Shown: positions 8,550 through 15,453 of the stretch, in pieces | Numbering within the stretch: the first letter of the stretch is position 1 | How the letters are laid out: the number at the start of each line of letters is the position of its first letter | Origin: an uncultured Acetobacteraceae bacterium | Lineage (GTDB): Bacteria; Pseudomonadota; Alphaproteobacteria; Acetobacterales; Acetobacteraceae | Length of the DNA stretch: 48,462 bases | Assembly: GCA_903895595.1 (NCBI GenBank) | Contig: CAITUP010000159.1 | Span: 1 to 48,462, forward strand | Direction of reading: 5' to 3' | Made by a program: the position numbers and the translations under genes | Notes under the pieces: generated by a model | Told to the model about the DNA's origin: nothing | The model's input: the letters and a program-made list of their open reading frames with translations, nothing else | Databases searched by the model: none

Positions 8550-9449
8550 ATGCAACTCCCCTTGGTTTTCACCCGCCCGGTGCCGGAGCGGTTTCGCGTG
8601 CTGCTGGGCATCGGCCTGATGTGCCTGGCCGGGACGATGTTCCCGTTCATGAACGCCGCCGCCAAAATCCTCGGCCATACCTACTCCACATTGGAGGTGT
8701 CCTGGGCGCGCTTCTTCGGCCATGTCGTGTTCACCATGATGGTGTTCCTGCCCCGCAGCGGCGTCCGCATGTTCATCACCCGCCAGCCGAAAATCCAGTT
8801 GGCGCGGTCCGTGCTGCAATGCGTGTCGAACGGCCTGTTCGTGGCCGCGATCGTCTACCAGCCGCTGGCGGATGCCTCGGCCATCGGGATGATGGGGCCG
8901 CTGATCGTGGCGCTGCTGGCCTGGCCGATGCTGGGGGAGCGGACGTCGCTGTCCCACGGCGCCGCCATCGTGGTGGGTTTCATCGGCGTGCTGATCATCA
9001 TCCGCCCCGGGGGAGCGGTATTCCATCCCTCGGCCCTGCTGCTGATCGGCAGCGCGACCTGCTTCGCGCTGTATCAAATCCTGACCCGCATGGGCGCCAA
9101 CGTCGATCCGCCGGCCACGACCACGTTCTACAGTTCCGCGTTCGGAGCCGTGGCGATGTTGGTAGTGCTGCCGTTCGTAGGCAAACTCCCCGTCAGCTTC
9201 GGTGACTTCGGCCTGTTCTGCGTGTTAGGCGCGCTCGGCGGGCTGGGCCATTACTGCGTGGTGAGAGCGCTGGCCCTGGCCCCGGCCAACATCATCGCGC
9301 CCTTCCAGTATTTCCAGCTGCTCGGGTCCGTGGGCGTGGGGTTCATGATCTTCGGGCAGTTGCCGGATGTGCCGACGTTCGTGGGCGCCGGCGTGATCAT
9401 GGGGGCCGGGCTATATATGGGGTGGTCGCGAACGCAGCGGCGGGCGTAG
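8550..9449 (+). CDS. EamA/DMT-superfamily transporter
   Basis: A 299-residue inner-membrane protein made of two EamA halves, about ten hydrophobic segments in all. MCLAGTMFPFMNAAAKILG and the second-half start ALLLIGSATCFALYQILTR are typical, and WPMLGER occurs at the expected inter-helix site. DMT members export or import metabolites; the substrate cannot be read from sequence. It is transcribed away from the catabolic operon and may share regulation with it. Confidence 0.87.
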   Translation: MQLPLVFTRPVPERFRVLLGIGLMCLAGTMFPFMNAAAKILGHTYSTLEVSWARFFGHVVFTMMVFLPRSGVRMFITRQPKIQLARSVLQCVSNGLFVAAIVYQPLADASAIGMMGPLIVALLAWPMLGERTSLSHGAAIVVGFIGVLIIIRPGGAVFHPSALLLIGSATCFALYQILTRMGANVDPPATTTFYSSAFGAVAMLVVLPFVGKLPVSFGDFGLFCVLGALGGLGHYCVVRALALAPANIIAPFQYFQLLGSVGVGFMIFGQLPDVPTFVGAGVIMGAGLYMGWSRTQRRA

Positions 9450-9499
9450 CGGCGGCTCACGACCTGTTGGGAAATGTGCCGGCCGATTGGCACGCCGCG

Positions 9500-9705
9500 C
9501 CCTTCCTTTTTCGTCATGGTCCGCGAAGGCGGGCCACCCATGCCTTGCGGCACGGGAAACGTCACGCCGCCCGGATGGGATACGCCGCTGCCTCGATCGC
9601 CGCGACGACAACGACGGGTGGTCTTGCCGCTGCCCTGCCTCCGCCCCTCCCCCGTCATGCGCGTCCTCGGGCTCGACCCGAGGATCATCCCGCGAACCAA
9701 GACCG
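9500..9705. repeat. Intergenic palindromic hairpins
   Basis: Noncoding stretch after the EamA gene. TCCTCGGG (9664-9671) and CCCGAGGA (9677-9684) form a perfect hairpin inside a GTCATGCGCG...GGATCATCC unit. A second unit near 9513-9545 begins TCATGGTCCGCG. Both resemble REP-like elements common in alphaproteobacterial genomes, but neither belongs to the GGTCGGG family at 1-59. No gene is supported between 9450 and 9780. Confidence 0.45.
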
Positions 9706-9829
9706 GCACGCCGCCGCTCACGGCGCATAGGGTATTCCTTCCCAAACGTCCCCGATGCCGCGTTACCCCCCCCTCCCGCCGCCGACCGAGGCATCGGAAC
9801 CGCAAATGAACGCCAATGAACGCGAATGG

Positions 9830-10080
9830 GATTTCCAAGCCAACCGCCAAAACGTATCCCAGCACCGACAACCAACAGCCCATCGAATCCCATAATCGTC
9901 TCAAAGTAACGTTTGCCGCGACAGAGTCCCACCGGCGGAACCGCTTGAGACCCGCACAGACCCCTCTGGGCCTCTGGGACCTCTGGGTTGAAACGCGGTG
10001 CCGCCGCGAACACCGCGTTTCAACCCAGAGACCCAAAGACCCAGAGGCCCAGAGAAAGCGCGGCCTCACGGCGCATGGGC
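9830..10080. repeat. Noncoding mosaic repeat, copy A
   Basis: This stretch and 10640-10915 share, in the same order, a 'CCCATCGAATC..CGTCTCAA' block and a strong hairpin block (9961-10050) made of CCTCTGGG iterations, TTGAAACGCGGTGCCGCCGCGAA and their complement. A CCTCACGGCGCATGGG tail ends both. Inside copy A the arms CTCTGGGTTGAAACGCGGTG and CACCGCGTTTCAACCCAGAG pair almost end to end. Short tails related to CTCACGGCGCATRGGG also occur near 9717 and 10626. Function unknown; it may be a dispersed MITE-like or REP-like unit. Confidence 0.65.
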
Positions 10081-10109
10081 TCCTTCCCCCGCGGACAGCG
10101 ACCGCCAGA

Positions 10110-10307
10110 TTGGAAGGACCGGCCACGACCGACCGAAAGGCCACCCGCCTCGCCGCGTTGCGGGCCGCACTGCAAATCGGCCAGGACGATCTGGACGCCG
10201 GCCATTTCCTCGGTTTCCTCGATGGCGCATCGAACCGCCGTTATCTGCTGGATCAGGCAAAGGACGTGCTGTCCACAAACCCAAGAGGCTGCCATGCTGG
10301 CGATTGA
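10110..10307 (+). pseudogene. Possible antitoxin-like C-terminal fragment
   Basis: An open frame with KATRLAALRAALQIGQDDLDAGHF resembles the C-terminal region of ParD/CopG-type antitoxins, where 'ALRAAL..G.DDLDAGRF' is common. No convincing start or N-terminal ribbon-helix-helix is present, and the frame upstream is repeat-derived. It overlaps the RelB-like start at 10294 by 14 bases. The call rests on a weak motif resemblance only. Confidence 0.25.
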
Positions 10308-10568
10308 ACTGCCCGACGACCTCGAACAGCGTCTCGATGCGCTGGTGGCCTCGACGGGGCGGAGCAAGGGCGCATTCATGCATTTCTGTCCGAACGAGTG
10401 GCCTTACTCCACGATCCCCGCAGCATCGGGGAGGCGCTGAAAGGCGCCCGCCTCGGCGCATTCTGGAAATATCGCGTTGGAGACTGGCGCATCGTGGCGA
10501 GCATCGAGGACGAGATCCTGCGCGTGCTCGTGATCCGCGTCGGAAACCGGCGCGAGGTTTACCGATAG
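10294..10568 (+). pseudogene. Degenerate RelBE/ParE-type toxin-antitoxin remnant
   Basis: The frame from ATG 10294 begins MLAIELPDDLEQRLDALVAS, a RelB/ribbon-helix-helix antitoxin N-terminus, up to about 10380. From 10392 the +2-shifted frame reads ERVALLHDPRSIGEALKG, then KYRVGDWRIVASIEDE and VIRVGNRREVYR, stop at 10568, which is the C-terminal two thirds of a RelE-family toxin. An internal deletion appears to have removed the antitoxin C-terminus and toxin N-terminus and joined them out of frame; the antitoxin frame runs on to a stop at 10440. The remnant is flanked by the two mosaic repeat copies (9830-10080 and 10640-10915). It should encode no active RelE. Confidence 0.75.
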
Positions 10569-10639
10569 GACGACGAGCAAGGCCTACCGCTTCGCGATAA
10601 CATCCCCCCTCGTCATGCACGTCGCGCCTCACGGCGTAT

Positions 10640-10915
10640 GAGGTCTTTCCACGATAAACCGCCACAGACCCGCCGCACCACCCCCAACATCGCCCATCGA
10701 ATCTCGCAAGCGTCTCAATGCATCGTTTTCCGAGACGCCATCTCCTCCCCAAGCCCAAATAAGACCGGCACGTCGAGTGACCGGCACGGCGCCCCTCTGG
10801 GCCTCTGGGCCTCTGGGACCTCTGGGTTGAAACGCGGTGCCGCCGCGAACATCGCCGTTCAACCCAAAGCGCCCAGAGGCCCAGAGAAACCGCGGCCTCA
10901 CGGCGCATGGGGTCA
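10640..10915. repeat. Noncoding mosaic repeat, copy B
   Basis: Second copy of the mosaic at 9830-10080. The hairpin block is 10792-10890, with one extra GCCTCTGG iteration and a divergent right arm (CATCGCCGTTCAACCC). It is followed by the same CCTCACGGCGCATGGGG tail. Just after it, 10918-10945 has three near-tandem CCCAACCGAACG-type units. No gene is supported from 10569 to 11238. Confidence 0.65.
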
Positions 10916-11095
10916 TGCCCAACCGAACGCCCAACCGAACGCCCAACCGCCCACCCCACCGGCGCAAAGGAACAACCGGCCACATCTGGAACAAAAGAAG
11001 AACTCGTCCTCCCCCCGTACCCGAACGCCACGCCCGCGCCAAGCGTTTCGGGGCGCCGGCAGCAGTTCTCATTTTGCCATTTTGTTCCGCATACC

Positions 11096-11169
11096 CGTCA
11101 TGGTCGGGCTTGACCCGACCAACTCAGGCCATCTGAATAAAGGTGGTCGGGTCCAGCCCGACCATGACG
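11096..11169. repeat. REP-like palindromic element, copy 2 (complete)
   Basis: The arms 11096-11121 and 11144-11169 are 26 bases long with a single mismatch, beginning CGTCATGGTCGGG and ending in the complement, around a 22-base loop. This is the cleanest copy of the family in the window and defines its ends. It lies in the upstream region of the amidohydrolase operon, 70 bases before the start codon, so it could affect that promoter. Confidence 0.8.
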
Positions 11170-11238
11170 ATTATGCCCCCCATAGCGCCGCGCCAAATCC
11201 ATGATACGCTCCCCTCCAACCCAACCGGAGGAACGACC

Positions 11239-12321
11239 ATGCCCATCTCAGGAGACCTGCTGAACACCGCCATGGCCAGCTTGGCTTTCGTCGGCTGCGC
11301 ACTCGGCAGCACCGCCGCCGTCGCACCGCCCACCGCCGCGCAACGCCGGCGCGAAACGGTCATCAACGGCAAGCGCATCAAAACCATCGACGTGCACGCC
11401 CACTGCATAGTCCCCGCCGCCGCGGCCGTCGTGAACCACCCGCTCGAAGCCCCCGGCCTGATGATGCAGGACGCGACGCTCGCCACCCGCCTCGCCGCCA
11501 TGGACGCCCAGGGCATCGATGTGGAGGCGCTCAGCATCAATCCGTTCTGGTACCGGGCGACGAAAGACGAAGCGGCCGAACTGATCAAAATTCAGAATGA
11601 AACCCTGGTGGAATTCTGCGGTGCGAACCCGGATCGTTTCGTCGCCTTCGCCACCGCCGCGCTACAACACCCCGAACTCGCCGCCGAACAGGTGGAATAC
11701 GCGGTGAAAAAGCTCGGGTTCAAGGGCGTCGGCGTCGCCGGCAGCGTCGCCGGGGACGAACTGTCCAATCCCCGCTTCCACCCGTTCTGGGGCAAGTGCG
11801 AGGAACTCGGCATCCTCGTGTTCATGCACCCGCTCGGCGTGCGCGAACTGGAACCGAGCGGACGGTTGAACGGGAGCGGTTTGCTGACGAACACGATCGG
11901 CAATCCGCTGGAAACCGCCATCGCGCTGTCGCATCTTATCTTCGAGGGCACGCTGGACCGCTTCCCCGGCCTGAAAATTTGCGCGGCGCACGGCGGCGGC
12001 TTCCTGCCGTCCTACGCCAACCGCTCCGACGCCGTGATCCGTTGCTTCCCGGACAAGGTCGGCCCACTGCCGAAGAAAAACCCCACCGCGTACCTCCGCG
12101 ACGGCCAGTTGTTCTTTGACACCATCGTTTTCACGCCCGAGGCCCTGCGCCATCTGATCGCCGAAACCGGCGTCAGCCAAATCATGATCGGCACCGACTA
12201 CCCGTTCCCCTGGACCTCCACCGAGGTCGATCTGGTCCTGAATACCCCCGGCCTGACCGACGAAGACCGCATCGCCATCCTCGGCGGCACGGCGCAGAGG
12301 CTGCTCGGCATTCCCGGATAA
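11239..12321 (+). CDS. Amidohydrolase-family (ACMSD-like) metal hydrolase
   Basis: A 360-residue TIM-barrel protein of the Amidohydro_2 family, whose members hydrolyse or decarboxylate aromatic and semialdehyde substrates (ACMSD, gamma-resorcylate decarboxylase). DVHAHC gives the paired metal histidines at 53 and 55; HGGGFLPSYANRSD and GTDYPFPW near the C-terminus give a later histidine and the catalytic aspartate. ATG 11239 follows GGAGGA at 11227-11232; an in-frame extension to 11143 lies inside the palindromic repeat and is rejected. The hydrophobic stretch at about 8-28 before the barrel is unusual and might be a signal or membrane segment. First gene of a four-gene operon. Confidence 0.85.
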   Translation: MPISGDLLNTAMASLAFVGCALGSTAAVAPPTAAQRRRETVINGKRIKTIDVHAHCIVPAAAAVVNHPLEAPGLMMQDATLATRLAAMDAQGIDVEALSINPFWYRATKDEAAELIKIQNETLVEFCGANPDRFVAFATAALQHPELAAEQVEYAVKKLGFKGVGVAGSVAGDELSNPRFHPFWGKCEELGILVFMHPLGVRELEPSGRLNGSGLLTNTIGNPLETAIALSHLIFEGTLDRFPGLKICAAHGGGFLPSYANRSDAVIRCFPDKVGPLPKKNPTAYLRDGQLFFDTIVFTPEALRHLIAETGVSQIMIGTDYPFPWTSTEVDLVLNTPGLTDEDRIAILGGTAQRLLGIPG

Positions 12322-12331
12322 GGAGCGCGTC

Positions 12332-13426
12332 ATGAGCAACAAAGTGCGTCTGGGCCTGATCGGCGCCAGCGTTGCCGGCACGTGGTCGTCGCGGTCCCAT
12401 TTGCCGGCCTTGGGGGCCAGCGACACGGTGGACCTGACCGCCGTCTGCACCACGAAACCGGAAAGCGCCGAGGCCGCCCGCAAAGCCTATGGCGCGCGGT
12501 TGGCGTTCCACGACTACAACACCATGGCGGCTTCCCCGGATTTGGATGCCGTCGCGGTGGTGGTCCGCGTGCCGTCCCACTACGGCCCGGTCAAAGCCGC
12601 CCTGGAAGCCGGCAAGCATGTCTACTGCGAATGGCCCCTCGGCCGCACCACCGCGGAAGCCGAGGAACTCGCCGCGCTTGCCAAGGCGAAAGGATTGACC
12701 ACCGCCGTCGGCCTGCAGGCCCGCGTCAATCCCGCTTTGTTGCACATGAAATCGCTGATCGAATCCGGCTATGTCGGCGAAATCGTCGCGGTCCACGTCA
12801 AGCTGATGCGCGAAGGCGTTTTGGCGCGCCCGTCCAACCGTGTCTGGCAGCGAGATGGGTCGTTGGGCGCCAACACGTTGACCATCGCCAACGGCCACAC
12901 GCTGGACGCGCTCCGCTTCGTCGCCGGACCGTTCCGGTCGGTGTCGGCAGTGGTGACGACGCAGGTGAAACAATGGCTGGATACCGGCACGAAGGAAATG
13001 CTGGACGTCACCTCGCCGGATAATATTCTCGTCAATGGGTGGCTGGCGAACGGCGCGGTGGTGTCGTCGCACGTGAACGCCATCCCCTATGCCGGCAGCG
13101 GCTACCGCATGGAAATCTACGGTCGCGACGGCACGCTGATCGCGACCGGCGAGGACTCCCCCCAGCTCGGCGAAGTGTCCCTGCACGGCGCGCAGGGATC
13201 GAACAAGCTGGAACCCATCGAAATCCCGGCCCACTACCGCATCGTTCCGCCCAGCACACCCGATGGCGAGCCGGTGAACGTCGGCCAAATGTACGCCCGC
13301 TTTGCCCAGGCGATCGGCGGCAGTTCGGAAGGATTGCCGGATTTCGATACGGCCGTCGCGCTGCACAAGTTCATCGACGCCATCGCGAAATCGTCGGAAA
13401 CGGGCACCGCCCAGCCGGCGCAATAA
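12332..13426 (+). CDS. Gfo/Idh/MocA oxidoreductase, Gal80-like
   Basis: A 364-residue NAD(P)-dependent oxidoreductase with an N-terminal Rossmann fold (LIGASVAG, about 9-16). The usual EKP motif is replaced by CEWPLGR (99-105), and GLQARVNPALLHMKSLI follows; both are characteristic of the Gal80-like subgroup. Members act on sugars or inositol-like rings, or have become regulators. The gene starts 10 bases after the amidohydrolase stop. With the amidohydrolase, beta-sandwich protein and SDR it suggests oxidation and cleavage of a polyol, sugar derivative or aromatic; no substrate can be named. Confidence 0.87.
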   Translation: MSNKVRLGLIGASVAGTWSSRSHLPALGASDTVDLTAVCTTKPESAEAARKAYGARLAFHDYNTMAASPDLDAVAVVVRVPSHYGPVKAALEAGKHVYCEWPLGRTTAEAEELAALAKAKGLTTAVGLQARVNPALLHMKSLIESGYVGEIVAVHVKLMREGVLARPSNRVWQRDGSLGANTLTIANGHTLDALRFVAGPFRSVSAVVTTQVKQWLDTGTKEMLDVTSPDNILVNGWLANGAVVSSHVNAIPYAGSGYRMEIYGRDGTLIATGEDSPQLGEVSLHGAQGSNKLEPIEIPAHYRIVPPSTPDGEPVNVGQMYARFAQAIGGSSEGLPDFDTAVALHKFIDAIAKSSETGTAQPAQ

Positions 13427-13441
13427 ACAAAGGAAATTCCT

Positions 13442-14080
13442 ATGGCATACGTCCGCCCCACGAAATCCGCGCCCCCGCCGGCGCGCCCGCAACTGGCGCC
13501 GCAACCGTCCGTCGCGCCGCTGACCCCGCCGAATTTCGGCGTCGATTTGATGACCGTCGCCGGATCGGCCCTGTTCGGCGCGAAATGGAAAGGGTTGGAG
13601 GCGAAAATCGTCCCCTGCCCCGCCCTTTCGGATTCCATGCCGGAATTCAAAACGACCTACGACGTCGAACCGCACGCGGAAATCCTCGGCTACGATGACT
13701 CGTCGTGGCAGGAAATCGCGGCCGACGATCTGGGTGCCCGCCGCGGCGGCGGCATGGTGTCGTTTTATTGGTTCCGCACGACGCTGGTTATCCCGGAGAA
13801 AATCGGTTCCAACGCGACCGCCGAAACCAAAGCCGTCTTCACGGTCAACGTCGACGATTACGCGGAAGTCTGGGTGAACGGTGTTCTCCCCCGCACGCCG
13901 GGTAGGCCGAGCGCGGCGGCGATTCAGGGGTTCAATATGCCGAACCGGCTGGTGCTGGCGGATTCCGTTAACCCCGGCGACCGTTTCGAAATCGCGGTGT
14001 TCGCCATCAACGGCCCGATCTCGGCTGCTCCGGCGAATTTCCTGTGGTTCCGCGAAGCGAAAATCGAATTCTGGCGGTAA
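13442..14080 (+). CDS. Beta-sandwich (galactose-binding-like) domain protein
   Basis: A 212-residue protein I do not recognise by name. After a Pro/Ala-rich N-terminal linker (about 1-35) it contains a single beta-rich domain. The pattern YDDSSWQEIAADDLG, SFYWFRTTLVIPE, FTVNVDDYAEVWVNGVLPR, FNMPNRLVLADSVNPGDRFEIAVFAINGP matches the jelly-roll sugar-binding domains of beta-galactosidases and carbohydrate esterases. No catalytic domain or clear signal peptide is present. Its start is 15 bases after the Gfo/Idh gene and its stop 10 bases before the SDR gene, so it is an operon member. It could be a binding subunit or a stand-alone lectin-like enzyme component. Confidence 0.75.
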   Translation: MAYVRPTKSAPPPARPQLAPQPSVAPLTPPNFGVDLMTVAGSALFGAKWKGLEAKIVPCPALSDSMPEFKTTYDVEPHAEILGYDDSSWQEIAADDLGARRGGGMVSFYWFRTTLVIPEKIGSNATAETKAVFTVNVDDYAEVWVNGVLPRTPGRPSAAAIQGFNMPNRLVLADSVNPGDRFEIAVFAINGPISAAPANFLWFREAKIEFWR

Positions 14081-14090
14081 GGAGGCAACC

Positions 14091-14822
14091 ATGTCCCGTC
14101 TCAACGGAAAAATCATCCTGATCAGCGGCGGCGCCCGCGGCCAAGGTGCGGCCGAGGCCCGTCGTTGCGTGGCCGAGGGCGCCCGCGTCGTCATCGGCGA
14201 CCTGCTCGACGACGCCGGCCGCGCTTTGGCCGAGGAACTGAAAGGCGCCGCGTCCTACGTGCATCAGGACGTCACGAAAGAAGCCGATTGGGATGCCGCG
14301 ATTAAAGTCGCCGAATCCCTGGGCGGATTGCACGGTCTGATCAACAATGCCGGCATCTATCAACCGAAACGCTTGATGGACACCGACGCCGAACTCTTCG
14401 AGCGCCACATGCGCGTCAATCAGCTCGGGTGTTTCCTCGGCATGAAAGCGGTCGTGCCGCTGATGGAAAAATCGGGTGGCGGATCGATCGTGAATATTTC
14501 CTCCACCGCCGGCCTGCGCGGCTCGCCGGGCGCGATCGCCTACAGCGCCACGAAATGGGCGCTGCGCGGGATGACGAAGGCCGCCGCGGTCGATTTGGCG
14601 CCGAAGAAAATCCGCGTGAATTCCGTGCATCCCGGCCCGATCGATACGGATATGCTGAAAGTCCGCACGCCCGAGGAAAACGAACAGCGCCTGCAATTCG
14701 TGCCGATGAAGCGGATGGGCACGGCAGACGAAATCGCCAGCCTTGTCGTGTATCTGCTGTCGGACGAAAGCGGCTACGTGACGGGGGCCGAAGTCGCGAT
14801 CGACGGCGGGTCGACGCTGTAA
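14091..14822 (+). CDS. SDR-family oxidoreductase
   Basis: A 243-residue classical SDR. GGARGQGAAEA (14-24) is the cofactor loop, then NNAGIY, ISSTAG and the YSATK catalytic pair, with VHPGPIDTDM and AEVAIDGGST at the C-terminus. ATG 14091 follows a strong GGAGG at 14081-14085, placed immediately after the previous stop. Last gene of the 11239-14822 operon. A related SDR is found at 7711 and a more distant one at 17431. Confidence 0.9.
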   Translation: MSRLNGKIILISGGARGQGAAEARRCVAEGARVVIGDLLDDAGRALAEELKGAASYVHQDVTKEADWDAAIKVAESLGGLHGLINNAGIYQPKRLMDTDAELFERHMRVNQLGCFLGMKAVVPLMEKSGGGSIVNISSTAGLRGSPGAIAYSATKWALRGMTKAAAVDLAPKKIRVNSVHPGPIDTDMLKVRTPEENEQRLQFVPMKRMGTADEIASLVVYLLSDESGYVTGAEVAIDGGSTL

Positions 14823-14843
14823 TTGCCGAACTTGACGCCGCAC

Positions 14844-14872
14844 CCAGTATGCGCACATGATGCGCATACTGG
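14844..14872. promoter_or_regulatory. Perfect palindromic operator of ccdAB
   Basis: CCAGTATGCGCA (14844-14855) and TGCGCATACTGG (14861-14872) are perfect 12-base inverted repeats around CATGA. The right arm runs into the GGAG ribosome site of ccdA. A TTGACG at 14832-14837 and a TTGCCG at 14823-14828 are possible -35 elements, placing either -10 inside the palindrome. CcdA-type antitoxins bind their own promoter, so this is very likely the autoregulatory operator. Confidence 0.75.
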
Positions 14873-14881
14873 AGATGTGCG

Positions 14882-15127
14882 ATGGGTTACGATCGAGCGG
14901 CACCGAAGCGCGCGGTGAACATGTCGTTGAACGAAGAGCTCGTCACGCGGGCGCGAGCGATCACACCCAATTTGTCCGCGACCGTCGAACAGCTGTTGGC
15001 TGCATTTATCGACGATTCTGAAGCCCGATCCGCCGAGCGCGACCGCCAAATCGCCGAGCACATCAAGGCAAACGATGCGTTCGTCGCGAAGTTCGGCTCC
15101 TGGGCCGAAGACTTCAGTACGCTTTGA
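14882..15127 (+). CDS. ccdA: CcdA-family antitoxin
   Basis: An 81-residue protein. AVNMSLNEELVTRARAITPN is the ribbon-helix-helix DNA-binding part, followed by LSATVEQLLAAFI, and the acidic tail AFVAKFGSWAEDFSTL is the toxin-neutralising segment typical of CcdA. It would bind CcdB and the palindrome just upstream. The next gene starts within or just after its stop, the usual coupling for this module. Confidence 0.88.
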   Translation: MGYDRAAPKRAVNMSLNEELVTRARAITPNLSATVEQLLAAFIDDSEARSAERDRQIAEHIKANDAFVAKFGSWAEDFSTL

Positions 15128-15129
15128 AG

Positions 15130-15447
15130 ATGGATCAGTTAAGCGTACATAAGAACCCTGGCCGGTACGTAAAGGCGATACCCTTCGTCGTTGTGGTTCA
15201 ATCTAACAGGTTCCGGGATACGGCGACACGCGTCGTTGTCCCCCTCATCGACGCAAAGGTATTCAAATCGGCGGACAGCGACGTGGGGCCGCATTTCCTC
15301 ATCGAAGACAGGGAGGTCGTGTTTGCTCCACTGCAAATCGCGCACGTTCCGCGGGCCGCTCTCGGCCCGCCGGTCGCCTCGCTGACAGCCGAAGACACCC
15401 GTATCGTCAACGCCCTCGACGCCATGCTCAGCCGAGCATGGCGCTGA
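15130..15447 (+). CDS. ccdB: CcdB-family toxin (gyrase poison)
   Basis: A 105-residue CcdB-fold protein. MDQLSVHKNP, PFVVVVQSN, RVVVPLID and the C-terminal LDAMLSRAW match the family; CcdB traps DNA gyrase on DNA, and the C-terminal tryptophan is part of the gyrase-contacting end in F-plasmid CcdB. ATG 15130 follows the ccdA stop by 2 bases; a TTG at 15124 overlapping that stop is an alternative start. It appears intact, so the module is probably functional. Confidence 0.87.
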   Translation: MDQLSVHKNPGRYVKAIPFVVVVQSNRFRDTATRVVVPLIDAKVFKSADSDVGPHFLIEDREVVFAPLQIAHVPRAALGPPVASLTAEDTRIVNALDAMLSRAWR

Positions 15448-15453
15448 CAGCGT

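Noticed and set aside
9251..11072. Several open frames of 100-320 residues in the repeat-rich gap
   Set aside because: They encode RGPRGPEAQR-like translations of the GCCTCTGG hairpins, with no family or ribosome site.
11143..11238. N-terminal extension of the amidohydrolase
   Set aside because: It lies inside the REP palindrome and lacks a ribosome site, while ATG 11239 has GGAGGA.
12182..14194. 670-residue minus-strand open frame
   Set aside because: It runs antisense through three genes with clear families (Gfo/Idh, beta-sandwich, SDR start) and shows only Arg/His/Gly-rich composition typical of GC-rich shadows.
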